The notes under the pieces are model-generated. The model saw only the letters and a list, made by a program, of their open reading frames with translations, was not told the DNA's origin and searched no databases. This document shows positions 46,780 to 56,599 of a stretch of 64,000 bases of DNA, piece after piece. Both the position numbers and the translations under genes were made by a program. Numbering within the stretch: position 1 is the first letter of the stretch; each line of letters opens with the position of its first letter. The stretch covers positions 1,094,116 to 1,158,115 of the forward strand of contig JAJEKV010000100.1 of the NCBI GenBank assembly GCA_021234155.1, given 5' to 3'. Source of the stretch: Isoetes taiwanensis (taxonomy: Eukaryota > Streptophyta > Lycopodiopsida > Isoetales > Isoetaceae).

Positions 46780-47202
46780 TGTTGAAATATGGGGTTCTTG
46801 GCATGCACCTTGCCGCGGCAGACCATGGTCACGGATGCAACAAGGCTGCCACAAATGCTCAAGAATGACAAAACAAAGGGGAGGAAACTCCAAGAACACA
46901 AACAGGGCACAAATGCCAAGAAATGAACAAAGTGGATCATATTGCCAAAAATGAGGCGCTCAAAAAGCGTGAGCTGAAACCTCCACAAAATGAGGCTCCA
47001 AAACGTGAGCTAAAACCTTCACAAAATGAGGCGCTCCAAAACGTGAGCTAAAACCCTAAACAATGAGGGGAAATGCTCTCTCTATATAGTGAGCAAACCC
47101 TAACCCTATATGATGACAACATGTGGCCATGTGCCACTAACATCTATGATGACATGTGGCCTATGCCACTAACGTCTATGACTTAGCCCAAAGGGGCTAA
47201 CA
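46780..47202 (-). repeat. LTR of the inserted element, left
   Basis: Plus-strand ends TGTTGAAATA and GGGCTAACA. It contains about three tandem units of roughly 37 bp (ATGAGGCGCTCCAAAACGTG then AGCTAAAACC) and, on the plus strand, CTCTATATAGTGAGC. Confidence 0.9.
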
Positions 47203-47220
47203 CTCCCCCACCAAACCTCA
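47203..47220 (-). other. polypurine tract of the inserted element (minus strand)
   Basis: On the minus strand GGTTTGGTGGGGGAG abuts TGTTAGCC, the LTR start. Confidence 0.8.
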
Positions 47221-49906
47221 CTATATGCAAACCTTTATAATATTAGGTTTGACATGTTACAAAAACGGAGGGGAAGTAACAAAAAATATTTGCCAAAAAG
47301 TCTTCTTCAAGGTGTTGGTGACGAATTAGATCAAAAAGAATGTTGATGCCGTGTAGATCACATAGGGGCAATAAATAATGATGGCCATCCCTTATATCAT
47401 GGGGAAGGCAATTGTAACCAATAGTGGCAAAAATACAACTTAAAATAATGATAGAGGGTCTTCAAAAATGTAAGCACCAAATATCAACCACGGGCGTGGA
47501 CAAGCGTGTAAGGATGGCCCGTGGGTGGGCGTGAGAAAAACTTGCAAGGGTTCAAAGCGTGGCCCTTAAGTGTTGCTAAAAGTATTTCAAAGTGTGAACC
47601 GTGGGCGTGGGCCCATGCTTGGCAAGAGGGGCCCTTGGTTGGGCGTGACCAAAAAAAGCTGCCAAAGTGTAGCTCGTGGGTGGGCTGGAAAAAGTTGCGG
47701 AGTTACCGTGGGCCAAATGTGTCAAGTGTTAGAGTATGCACATAACAAAAATAGTGGGCGTGGGTTTTAACAAGGCCGTGGTTGGTTGTGACAAACATGT
47801 GCGTGTGTTATTGGCGTGGGTAAAATGACTAGCGTGGGCGTGCATAAGCGTGCTCCACCTGCGGCGTGAGTGGCTATGGGCAAATGATTTTCAAGCGTGG
47901 CGGGCCGTGGTAAGATTTCAAGTACCTCTGCATTGGCCCGTGGGTAAGAGTGGAAAAATTGCAAAGTGGTCGGCGTGCAGGATGGCCCGTGGTTGAGTAG
48001 GGAAAATAAGTGTTGACCAAATAAGTTGTTCTAGCCGTTGCCCGTGGTTGGGCGTGATGAAAGTGTTGCGGGGTGGGCGTTGCATGAACTTCCGCGGAGA
48101 AAGTGTATGCCCTAAAATGTAAGTGTATCCGGGCCATAGAGGCATGGCCAAATCTTAGCCGTGAACAAAAATTGCCCTAAAATCTTTTTACTGTTTTCTA
48201 CCGCGGCGGTCGTCTTTGCAACAAGAACAAACAAAAATGGGTCCGCTCTGAAGTTTGTAACGCGATTTTGTTGATGTACTGCTTGAATCTGATGAGAGGC
48301 GGCCGGATTGGTGTCAAAATGGCCCTGCGTCTTGAAATAGCTGAGAAGTTCGATTGTTTTTTGGTTTGAATCTTGGCATCCGGTTCTGAATAGCCGGATT
48401 TGCTTGAAAAACATAGTGGGTTGCTGGAGTCTGCAAGAATGGCGGCCAGATCTGAGCTATTGGGCCGGTTTTTGCTTGGAAGACAGAGTTTGGATGGTAG
48501 ATATTTGCATGATTCTGCACAAGGGCAGCCTGATTTCTTTGGAGCAAACACGTTAGTTAGTTGCTATATTTATCGGATTAGATTTGCAAATGGTGGCCGG
48601 ATTTGCCTAAATGCAGGACCGAGGCGGTGGTTGGATTTGAAGGCCCATACCGCTAGTGGGATGTTTGTGCTTCTTGCTTCAACGGTGAAAAACAACATCG
48701 AGTCTTGAAAATACTAGATCTGAGACATCGAATCTGAGGCATACCCATGTTAATCTTTGTGCTTGTTTCTTTGTGTGCAGATGCCAGTGTTTGTTGTTGC
48801 AGATGAGTCGACTTGAAGATTTGTTTGCAGATGTTGCGGACCCCAAACCGAGGCGTCAAATGTCTATTTGAGAGATCTTTGCTTGCTTGAAAAATAAAGC
48901 TTCTTTTTTTTTTCTTTTGTTGTGTGCTTGAACAGAGGAAAGGGGGCTAGCCCAAGGTGCTGGCCCTCCTAAAAAACTTAATACGAAATGTTGTGTTGAT
49001 TTGATTGTTGTAAAGCTTTTTGCAGATAGATTCGACCAGAGTCTTCAGGATGTGCTTGATGTGGTCGATTGGAGTTGTTGCTGCAGCCTCTATAGGCTTG
49101 AAGGAGGAATGGGGGCTAGCCCAAGTCTTCGCCCTCTTGAAAAATTGTGAACAAGAACTTCGACATGCATCCGAGGCATGAGATTGTTGTGCAGATGTGT
49201 TGATAATTTGTTGTTGCAGATGCTGAATGCTGAATGCTGAACTGAAGCTTTCTTGAAGATGATTGTTGAAGAGTGTTGAAAAAATTTGTAACAAGAGTAA
49301 CAAGAGCCTTCGCTTTGCACGCCTTCAAGCGGGGCTGATTGTATGATAACCCATAGTTTCTTGCAGATGACAGAAGACAAAGAAAACAGAGGATATTTTT
49401 GGAAATTTTAAACAAAACAGCAAAACGTCCAGTCAGGGACGAAAAAAGCTTTCAGAGGCAAAGAAAAAAGCATGATATTTTTGGCGGTTTTCAAAAAAAC
49501 GCCCCCCGACGAAATGGGACGAAAAAAGCTTGTGAGAAACCGATTTTTCTGAAAATTTTTTCAAGAATGAAGTCTCCGTCACCACTCCAAAATGCCGAAA
49601 CGCATTAACGCGTGCTTGCCGCAATTGAAGAAACGAGTTTTGAAAACAGCTTTTGAACAAGATTGATTGGATCACCGGCTTATCATCACTGGTTTGATTT
49701 GAAAGACAAAGGGCCTCGCACAATTCGGCTGGTTGGGCAAATGAACAGCAAAGGCCTCCGGACAATTCAACTGGTTGGGCAAAGGGAAAAGAGTTTAGAG
49801 TAGTGTACACAAAGTTTTCAAAGATCAAGAACCATGAGAGCAAAGAAGACAACAGGGATAAAGAAGGATCAAGAAATTCTGAGCCGAACCCGCATCGGCG
49901 GGCCGG
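47221..49906. other. interior of the inserted element, non-coding
   Basis: No gag or pol. 47480-48090 is rich in GTGGGCGTG and CCGTGGTTGGGCGTG phrases (loose tandem). 48200-49400 consists of loosely repeated sentences with TTGTGCAGATG and GCTTGAA. The minus-strand end next to the right LTR (CCGGCCCGCCGATGCGGG) only weakly resembles the tRNA-Asp-like primer site at 10593. A 208-residue minus-strand ORF at 49433-50059 runs into the LTR and is rejected. Confidence 0.65.
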
Positions 49907-50330
49907 TGTTGAAATATGGGGTTCTTGGCATGCACCTTGCTGCAGTGAGACCATGCTGCCGGATGCAACAAGGCTGCCACAAATGCTCAAGAATGACAAA
50001 ACAAAGGGGGAGGAAACTCCAAGAACACAAACAGGGCACAAATGCCAAGAAATGAACAAAGTGGATCATATTGCCAAAATGAGGCGCTCCAAAACGTGAG
50101 CTGAAACCTCCACAAAATGAGGCGCTCCAAAACGTGAGCTAAAACCTTCACAAAATGAGGCGCTCCAAAACGTGAGCTAAAACCCTAAACAATGAGGGGA
50201 AATGCTCTCTCTATATAGTGAGCAAACCCTAACCCTATATGATGACAACATGTGGCCATGTGCCACTAACATCTATGATGACATGTGGCCTATGCCACTA
50301 ACGTCTATGACTTAGCCCAAGGGGCTAACA
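49907..50330 (-). repeat. LTR of the inserted element, right
   Basis: Near-identical to 46780-47202. Differences cluster at CG-rich points such as the GCCGCGGC versus GCTGCAGTG place near the start. Confidence 0.9.
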
Positions 50331-50335
50331 GAGCG
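50331..50335. other. target-site duplication, right copy
   Basis: GAGCG directly after the LTR end at 50330. Confidence 0.9.
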
Positions 50336-50975
50336 AGTTCGTCAAAACCCCCGCTTGTAGAGAAGGAAGTGCCCCAGCAGGTAGCACAGGAGCAAGAGGA
50401 GGCCGGACAGGTGGCGAAGCCCCCACCGTTCCCGACATGGGATAGGGTCAAAGCCCCACGGCCACAACGGGAGGCATATGTGATAGACCCTGTCAAGGTC
50501 TATCAGAAGAGGATCAAGGAGCACAACGCTTACATGGCGAAGTGGGAGGCCTACAATGCCTATTACCAGGAGCACAGGGTGAGAACAATCGAAGGCGGAC
50601 ATCCGACAAGAAGCCAAACATTGAAGCCGCCACCACCCAGGCCCAAGCCTCCCAGAGCACCAGGAAAGAAGCGGGCCGGCAAGAAGAAGCTGGAGAACAG
50701 AGCCCTCAAGGAAATCCGGCACTTCCAGAGGAGCTACGGACTCTTGATCCCTCGGGCACCGTTCCAACGCTTGGTCCGTGAAGTCATGCAGGAGTACAAC
50801 AACACGACATACGCGTGGACCGATGAGATCTTGTTGCTTACGAGGGGAGGCGGCAGAGGCAAAAAATAATACTGACATTTTGAAGATTCAACGGCACCGC
50901 GATTACGCCAAGAGGGTCACCCTCATGAGGCAGGACATGTATCTTGCCAGGCACATCAAGGGAGAACGCCCTTGA
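50336..50975 (+). pseudogene. CENH3-like histone H3 gene, 3' part (tail end and histone fold)
   Basis: A Pro/Lys-rich tail (50336-50700; for example KPPPPRPKPPRAPGKKRAGK) leads into a complete H3 fold at 50702-50972. The alpha-N region reads ALKEIRHFQRSYGLLIPRAP, with KEIRHFQ and LLIP as in plant CENH3 rather than REIRKYQ and LLIRKLP of H3. Alpha-1 is FQRLVREVMQ. Loop 1 is one residue longer than in H3 and has Trp in AWTDEIL, as CENH3 does. Then REAAEA, and DYAKRVTLMRQDMYLARHIK ending GERP and a stop. One G too many in the GGGG at 50844-50847 breaks the frame in alpha-2; otherwise the fold matches H3 without gaps to its last residue. No introns interrupt the fold, unlike ordinary plant CENH3 genes. 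It would deposit in nucleosomes, perhaps at centromeres. Whole protein would be about 430-440 residues against about 136 for H3. Confidence 0.85.
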
Positions 50976-51119
50976 GACTTTTGTAAATAACAGAAATTTT
51001 GTTAATATAAAGAATTTTGTGGATAAATAATGTGTCTAATCTAGCTTAATTAAGTCAAGTTATAGAATTCTAGCTTTTGTTTTGATAAAATTGGAGTTTT
51101 TAAGCAAAATTGAGACGAT
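50976..51119 (+). terminator. likely 3' end region of the histone-like gene
   Basis: AT-rich; GTTAATATAAAG and GGATAAATAATG between 51000 and 51035 could act as plant polyadenylation elements. No histone stem-loop was seen, which is normal for plants. Confidence 0.35.
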
Positions 51120-51186
51120 GTCTCACACGTCGCGCCAGGACAGATTTTGAGATTCTCAAAATCGGGCTGGGCGCAACGTGTGAGAC
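51120..51186. repeat. 67-bp palindrome, copy 3
   Basis: Same as the copies upstream of the gene. It lies 145 bp after the histone stop codon, so palindromes bracket the gene on both sides. Confidence 0.85.
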
Positions 51187-51399
51187 CATGCCCAAAAGTG
51201 CCCAAAACAGCTCCAAATCGACCAAATAAGGGGTCAATTCTGCCTAACTCGACGAGTTTAGTGGAATTACAGCCTTAAACCACCCAAATTGATTAAGTCT
51301 AGCCCAATTAGGACCCATGTCTCACACGTCGCGCCAGGACAGAAAATGAGATTAAGCAAAGTTTCATTAAATATGGAATATATCGGGTAAGTTGGAATA

Positions 51400-51720
51400 A
51401 TTTTAATGTAGGGTGTTTGGAGGGTTATGTATACCTCTATACTTATAGTAGGGTTACATGTATTAAAAAGGGTTATATATACATGTTGCCGGAGAAGGTT
51501 ATGTATATCGTATATGTCACTACATATATATGTATGCATATATGTGTACATGATACTCAAATATATAACCAATCCTTCCAATGTATGGCTGCTGCAGGGT
51601 TATCCTAAATTGGAAGGGTTCCAATGAAAGGGTTATATATACCCTATATAATGCTATGCCTATACCATTTTATACATCTATCTATCTTTAATATATAAAA
51701 TACATATACATAAGTATCAA
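51400..51720. repeat. AGGGTTATATATAC-type loose repeat
   Basis: AGGGTTAT followed by GTATA or ATATAC occurs five or six times in 250 bp, inside the TIR element. Confidence 0.5.
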
Positions 51721-52789
51721 CCATGCATAAGACACTTGCTTACCATATGCCATTATAGCCTCCGCTATGTCATTCGTTCCAACATCTGCAACAAGAAGAA
51801 GAGGATGGAAATATATTATGAGTTATACATAACCAGCCTTTCTGGACCACAAGCATACTAGGGAGTCATTTGTGGATTCATGTCATCAAATCTTCTAAAT
51901 GGCATTTAATATGGATCTAATGCCAATTACATTCTGTCATATAATAGAGTGTCAGCTATATTTGAAGCTAAATGGAATGATCAGGTATCTTTGTTGGAGT
52001 TATATAGCCTAAATACATATGAAGGTTGCATTAATAGAGCTTAAATGGCGCAACGGCCCTATTTCATGCTAAATGAATCCAGGGAACTAGTTAAATGGCG
52101 CACATGCTCCATTTAGCTTAATGGAGAAAAAGTGATTCCATTGAATTTTGGCTCCATTTAAGCTAAATGGAGCTTATGCCCATTCTGATGGTAATTTCAG
52201 CTTGAAATGGGGTGTAGCACCATTTAAAGCTCCATTTGAACTCAACTTTCAGCTTTATTTAAGCTACATTGTAACTCAAAAAACGTGGATCGAGATGGGC
52301 CAGATCTTTTATTATATTATTATATCTAATCAGTATCAGTTCAATTGTATACTACCAATGCACATTGAAAATTATAGCATTCTATCATTCAATCAAATAT
52401 TAAAATCTACACCACTAACCTGAGATGTAGTAGCATAACGAAGTTGCCAATATATCCACGAGTCGATTCAACAAATACAACAATTTCAACAAGATCTGCA
52501 GGCGCCTAAGATAAACTCAATGTAAGCACAAATGCAAATTCAACGAGATCAATTGCCATCTAATTTACCAAGATCAATACAATGTGGAGGCGGTGAGAGG
52601 CTGGCAAAGCTCAAGAATAAAAGCCAAATAGCATCCTTCCCAAAACAGTCCACATCGAAGGGTTTTTGAATTTTGAACGGAAATATTGGGGGAATTCATA
52701 TTTTGAATTTTAAATTCACGGGCGGGATTTTGGGGGGAAAATTTAAATCTGGAGGGAGATTTAAAATTCAAATTTCAAAGTGCAAAAAG

Positions 52790-53070
52790 CGGGGTCTGGA
52801 TTCTATCCATTTCTTCTCCTCCTCCACCATTCCCTCCCCCTCCTCCAGCCCCTCCTCCGCTATTACATTTGCATCTACCTCATCCCCTCCATCGCCTTAG
52901 GCTCTATAAGCGCTTCCTCCTCTGGCGCCTCCTCTAAGATTGGATTTTATGCATTTCTTCTCCTCCTCAACCATCCCGGCTCCCTTCCCTTGCGCTCCCT
53001 CCTCCCCTCCTTCCTTTGTTATACTTGCATCTACCTCATCCCCTCCATCGCCTTCCAGAGCTCTTCTAAT
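52790..53070. repeat. ~145-bp pyrimidine-rich tandem duplication
   Basis: Two units, each starting with a GGATT(C/T)TAT(C/G)CATTTC-like stretch then TTCTCCTCCTC, and sharing GCATCTACCTCATCCCCTCC. Units begin near 52796 and 52940. Confidence 0.75.
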
Positions 53071-53441
53071 GTTTTTCTCCTCTAGCCACCTCTGTCGCCT
53101 TCTTTTTTTCACAACATTTGATCCACAGTCAGTACCTTATACAATTGGAGTGCATATTGTATGGTCGATTCTGCAGATGAAGCAAGCTAGCAACTAGACT
53201 ACATGCAATGTGAACTGTATGTATTTATTTTAATGCATTGATTTCATCTTCTGTCTTATTATGTGTTCCACATGTAGCTGTTAGGGTAAATTACATCTCT
53301 AATACTTAAATATATAAATCTTATTTTCTTAGACTCTTCAAGATATAGTGGTTTAAGTAAATGTTTACAAAAAAGAAAAAGGCTTGTGCTATCAAATGGC
53401 AAAAGAAATGACGATATATATACTTTTTTTGTGTGGCTGGT

Positions 53442-53760
53442 GAAGGAAATGTGTGTGTGTGGGGCTGATCTTGCCAAATGGCGCAATGAAGCCCATTTGG
53501 AAAAAAGCCATCGGCGCCATTTAAAATAAAAAAAAATTTTTTTTTTTTTTAATGACTAGTTCTGCCAAATAACGCGATGGCGCCATTTCCTTCAAATGAA
53601 GCCATCATTCGCCGACTAATTTCATTAAAAAAAAAAAAAAAAAAATTTTTTTTTTTTTTTTTTTATCTTGCCAAATGGCGCGATGGCGCCATTTCCTTCA
53701 AATGGCGCCATCGTGCCATTTGGCAAGATCAGCCCCACACACACACATTTCTTCCTTCAA
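53442..53760. repeat. fold-back inverted repeat with GGCGCC cores
   Basis: The left arm (53442-53486, TGTGTGTGTGGGGCTGATCT) returns inverted at 53716-53760. Between the arms lie two A/T homopolymer palindromes (A then T runs near 53530 and 53625-53665) and several ATGGCGCCAT palindromes. ATGGCGCCAT-type words also occur elsewhere in 52030-54300. Confidence 0.8.
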
Positions 53761-54613
53761 TGGCGCCATTTTGCAGCACAAGACTTTTCCCCTGGTTGTA
53801 ATTGCCTAATGGTGCCATACCGCCATTTCCTTCAAATAGCATTGTGACGCCATTTCTTTATCCCAACTGACTATGTTAAAGCCGTCGATGAGGTTTTTGA
53901 CGAGACTTATTAAAATAAATTGTGCAATATATGCCTATCTCATGTAAAACTGTTGATATATTTAAAGCAAATGGTGCAGCTGCGCAATTTGCTAGGTGAT
54001 TACACATACGTAAAATGGCGCAGCTGCGCTATTTGCAAGGCCACTTCAACATTTTAATGTGTTTAAATGCAACTTTACAGGAATAAATAGAGTATATTTG
54101 GACCATGTTTCAGACTAAATGCCAGTTTGTACAGGTACTTTTGCTTCATTTCATTTCAAATGCAACAGTTTTCATGCTATTTCTTATAGTTTTTTTAGTA
54201 TATGGCGCCATAGTGTTCTTCTTTGAGTGCATTTTTGCGCCATTTCATCCCAAATGCAGCAATTTTTGTGCCATTTCCTTTAGTTTTTCCACTAAATAGT
54301 GCAGATTTGATCAATAAATGTGCGAAAAAACAAGGAACAAAACAATTTCAGTGAAAGTTGGAATCACGAAATTTCCAAATTTAATGAAACTGTGCTTGAT
54401 TCTCAAAATCGGTCTGGGCGCAACGTGTGAGACCTCGTGTCATTTTCTTCACCAAATGATCTCCAAGTTGTTGCAATAGGTTCATTAGTTGTTCTTAGCA
54501 TGCTCAGACCCTAGAAGTAGTCTTCAAACTCGCAATTGCATCCTTTAATAGGTCAGAATCACCTAATCTCAGTAAATTCTAGGTCATCCAAAAATTAGGG
54601 TTTCCCCATTTTC

Positions 54614-54622
54614 TATAAATAG
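54614..54622 (+). promoter_or_regulatory. TATA box upstream of the 54.7-56.2 kb ORF block
   Basis: TATAAATAG, 116 bp before the ATG at 54738. Same motif and nearly the same spacing as at 45994, and again downstream of a GTGTGAGAC end. Confidence 0.5.
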
Positions 54623-54737
54623 GTCCATCATTTTTCATTTAGCACCCTGCAAGTTTGCTCTCTCCCTTTGCTTAGGGCGATCTTCCGGCTCCCCGAGGCT
54701 ACGCATTCGTTTGATACTCCCTTCCTTGCTAGATCAA

Positions 54738-56230
54738 TGGCCACTTCCGACTTCGGCCCGATGGTACGGCCGATGTTCATCTTGCCGGCCAGGAGATGTC
54801 AATGACATCTTCCAAGTCTTTGGCAAAGAAATTGACATCAAGCTACGCTAAATGCAACTTGACATATAGACAAGTCCTAGCGAGAATTCCAAGCTAGGGT
54901 AGGACCCTCCCTTGTCGAGGTCCCCCCTTGCATAGGCTATTTTGTCCCCGCCCATCCCTTCAAGCAGCCTTGGGCGATGTCCCCAACATCGCCAAGTACC
55001 TAACCAACAAGGCGCAGAGACTACCCGGACTACATGGTCTGTCGATAGCGGGACCAAGTACTTCTCTACACCGCTGCCTTAGCCATCTTCTTATCCCGTC
55101 TTGCGAAAACCCAATGGGGCAACCTCTATCCCTCCGGGATGGAGGTGGACCCCATAGCGGTCTTGAGGAAGAAAAGCGGAATCGCTGCGGTATCGGCAAA
55201 GCGAGGAAGGAAAAGGCGAAGAAGAGGAGTCCAGGCGACAATAAGTACACGCGAGCTTCGGCTTCGGAGGAGGCGACAACAAAGCGAGAGCGAGGAGATG
55301 ATAAACCCGGCGGCGGCCGAGAACATCCGGGGTTGCTCCCCCTTTCGGGTTAGGCATCACAAGCCTAGCCCGATCATCATCAGCGGAGAGGAATATTTAC
55401 TCCTCGGCGACATCGAGAACCTTCCGAGAGCGGGAGAGGGAGCTCAGATTGGATGAACTACTCCACCAACTACGGCGGTCGGACTTGGGCGACTTCATCG
55501 TCCGAGGAGCCTCCGGATTTTCGGCTCAAGTAAGGGAAGCCAGACACTTACAGGGAGAGTCGACTTGGACATCTGAGGGCCCTACAAAGTGTCGGGCAAA
55601 TGATGAAGGAACAAGACACGCTAAGCGGAGGAGGAGTTCCTCGCCCTCGAGGAAGGATGGGGATCGGGTGGGAAGACCCGAGCATTCTAATGCCGAGACC
55701 GACACCACCTCCATTAAGAGGAGAAGGAATCGACCTCAGGCCGAATCGACACCATCGAAGACTACTGGGGAGCTCACAGAGATAGAAGTCGCCAATCTGT
55801 GAGGCGGGGATCGGCATAGATAGCGAGGAGGTCAATCGAAGGAGAAGCTTCACGACACAAATGGCAAGGTCCCCGAGGTACTACCTCCCCGCTGCTGCTA
55901 GATGGTAGAATAGCGTAATCCACCGGCAAGTTCAGCCCCGTGAGGTGAAGAAGGAGTGTTCATGCTGATTGCACTCGGGCTTCCGGGCGAGGGGCATACG
56001 CATAGCCAAATGTCGACTATCTTTGTCTGGTCAAGAGAGCAATGGCACTTGATCTCTTCGACCATCCACCCCTCTCGGCGTCGGCGAGATTGGCGATCCA
56101 CCGCGGCTCTTACATCCCGGCGCTGGGGTAGAAGATCTGGTGAGAGCCTTGCAAAGCCGCTCGTCGGCAAGCATCATCAGGAACTTGGGTCATTCGGTAA
56201 GAAAGCCCCGAAGTTAAAAAAAGTTCCTTG
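54738..56230 (+). pseudogene. basic ORF block of unknown function before chromovirus gag
   Basis: Starts MATSDFGPMVRP at 54738 and breaks after 22 codons. Further pieces: ALGDVPNIAKYLTNKAQRLP near 54964-55025, GMEVDPIAVLRKK near 55136, AVSAKRGRKRRRRGV near 55190, and 55449-55802 (117 residues) with DELLHQLRRSDLGDF, AKRRRSSSPSRKDG and IKRRRNRPQ. Strongly basic clusters suggest nucleic-acid binding or nuclear import. It may be an N-terminal gag extension of the chromovirus or a second cargo gene like the histone. Not recognised. Confidence 0.4.
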
Positions 56231-56599
56231 AGGACAACCCGTCTTACCTGGGACGATTTCAAGACTAGTTAGACTCTTGATCCAGGAGACTTTTGTACTA
56301 AAAATATTATATAATATATGAATATAATCTCATTTGCACTTTAAATGTTTTGTTGATATATTTTGTTCCACAATTATGCCAACAAACCATAAACAATGCG
56401 AGAGAACAAGTAAAACTAACCATATAGCCATGAATTACTTGTGTATGCGGTTAGAGGCCTAGGCTCACCGGTGGCGACAACGCCAAGACCTTAGGGAAGA
56501 AACAGACCCCCTTGAGACCACCCCGCAAAGGAACTTATTGAAGAAATGGAACCCATGACCCCGAGGAGGAGGATATATCGGATGAGGGCGGACCTTGAA
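56231..56599. other. no gene seen
   Basis: AT-rich start (56280-56420) then mixed sequence leading into gag. CTAGGCTCACCGGTGGCGAC near 56459 looks like leader sequence. Confidence 0.4.

Larger units (their letters stand above)
46780..50330 (-). mobile_element. non-autonomous LTR retrotransposon inserted in the histone-like gene
   Basis: 3551 bp with 423/424-bp direct LTRs and a perfect 5-bp target duplication. The orientation is minus: read on that strand the LTR starts TGTTAGCC and is preceded by the polypurine tract GTTTGGTGGGGGAG (complement of 47203-47216). The 2.7-kb interior has no gag or pol. Its polypurine tract plus LTR start match those of the Ty3 array (9995-10016, 28697-28718) at 21 of 22 bases, so that family likely mobilised it. 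The LTRs differ only at a few C/G-rich spots, pointing to a recent insertion. Confidence 0.9.
51319..54433. mobile_element. TIR element with palindrome-family ends, non-autonomous
   Basis: Left end GTCTCACACGTCGCGCC at 51319 and, inverted, right end GTCTCACACGTTGCGCC at 54433. The inverted similarity runs about 58 bp inward (AGTTTCATTAAAT in both). Interior 3 kb has no transposase. A target duplication is not evident (flanks CCCAT and CTCGT). The 67-bp palindromes are this family with the two ends joined. Confidence 0.75.

Noticed and set aside
49433-50059. 208-residue minus-strand ORF
   Set aside because: It starts inside the right LTR and crosses into the interior of the non-autonomous element. 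Its content is low-complexity Ser/Phe/Leu and the LTR part is not conserved as protein between the two LTRs.
54738-56230. second histone gene
   Set aside because: No histone-fold motif (such as KEIR, LVRE, AKRVT or LARRI-like words) could be found in any frame, despite the similar promoter layout.
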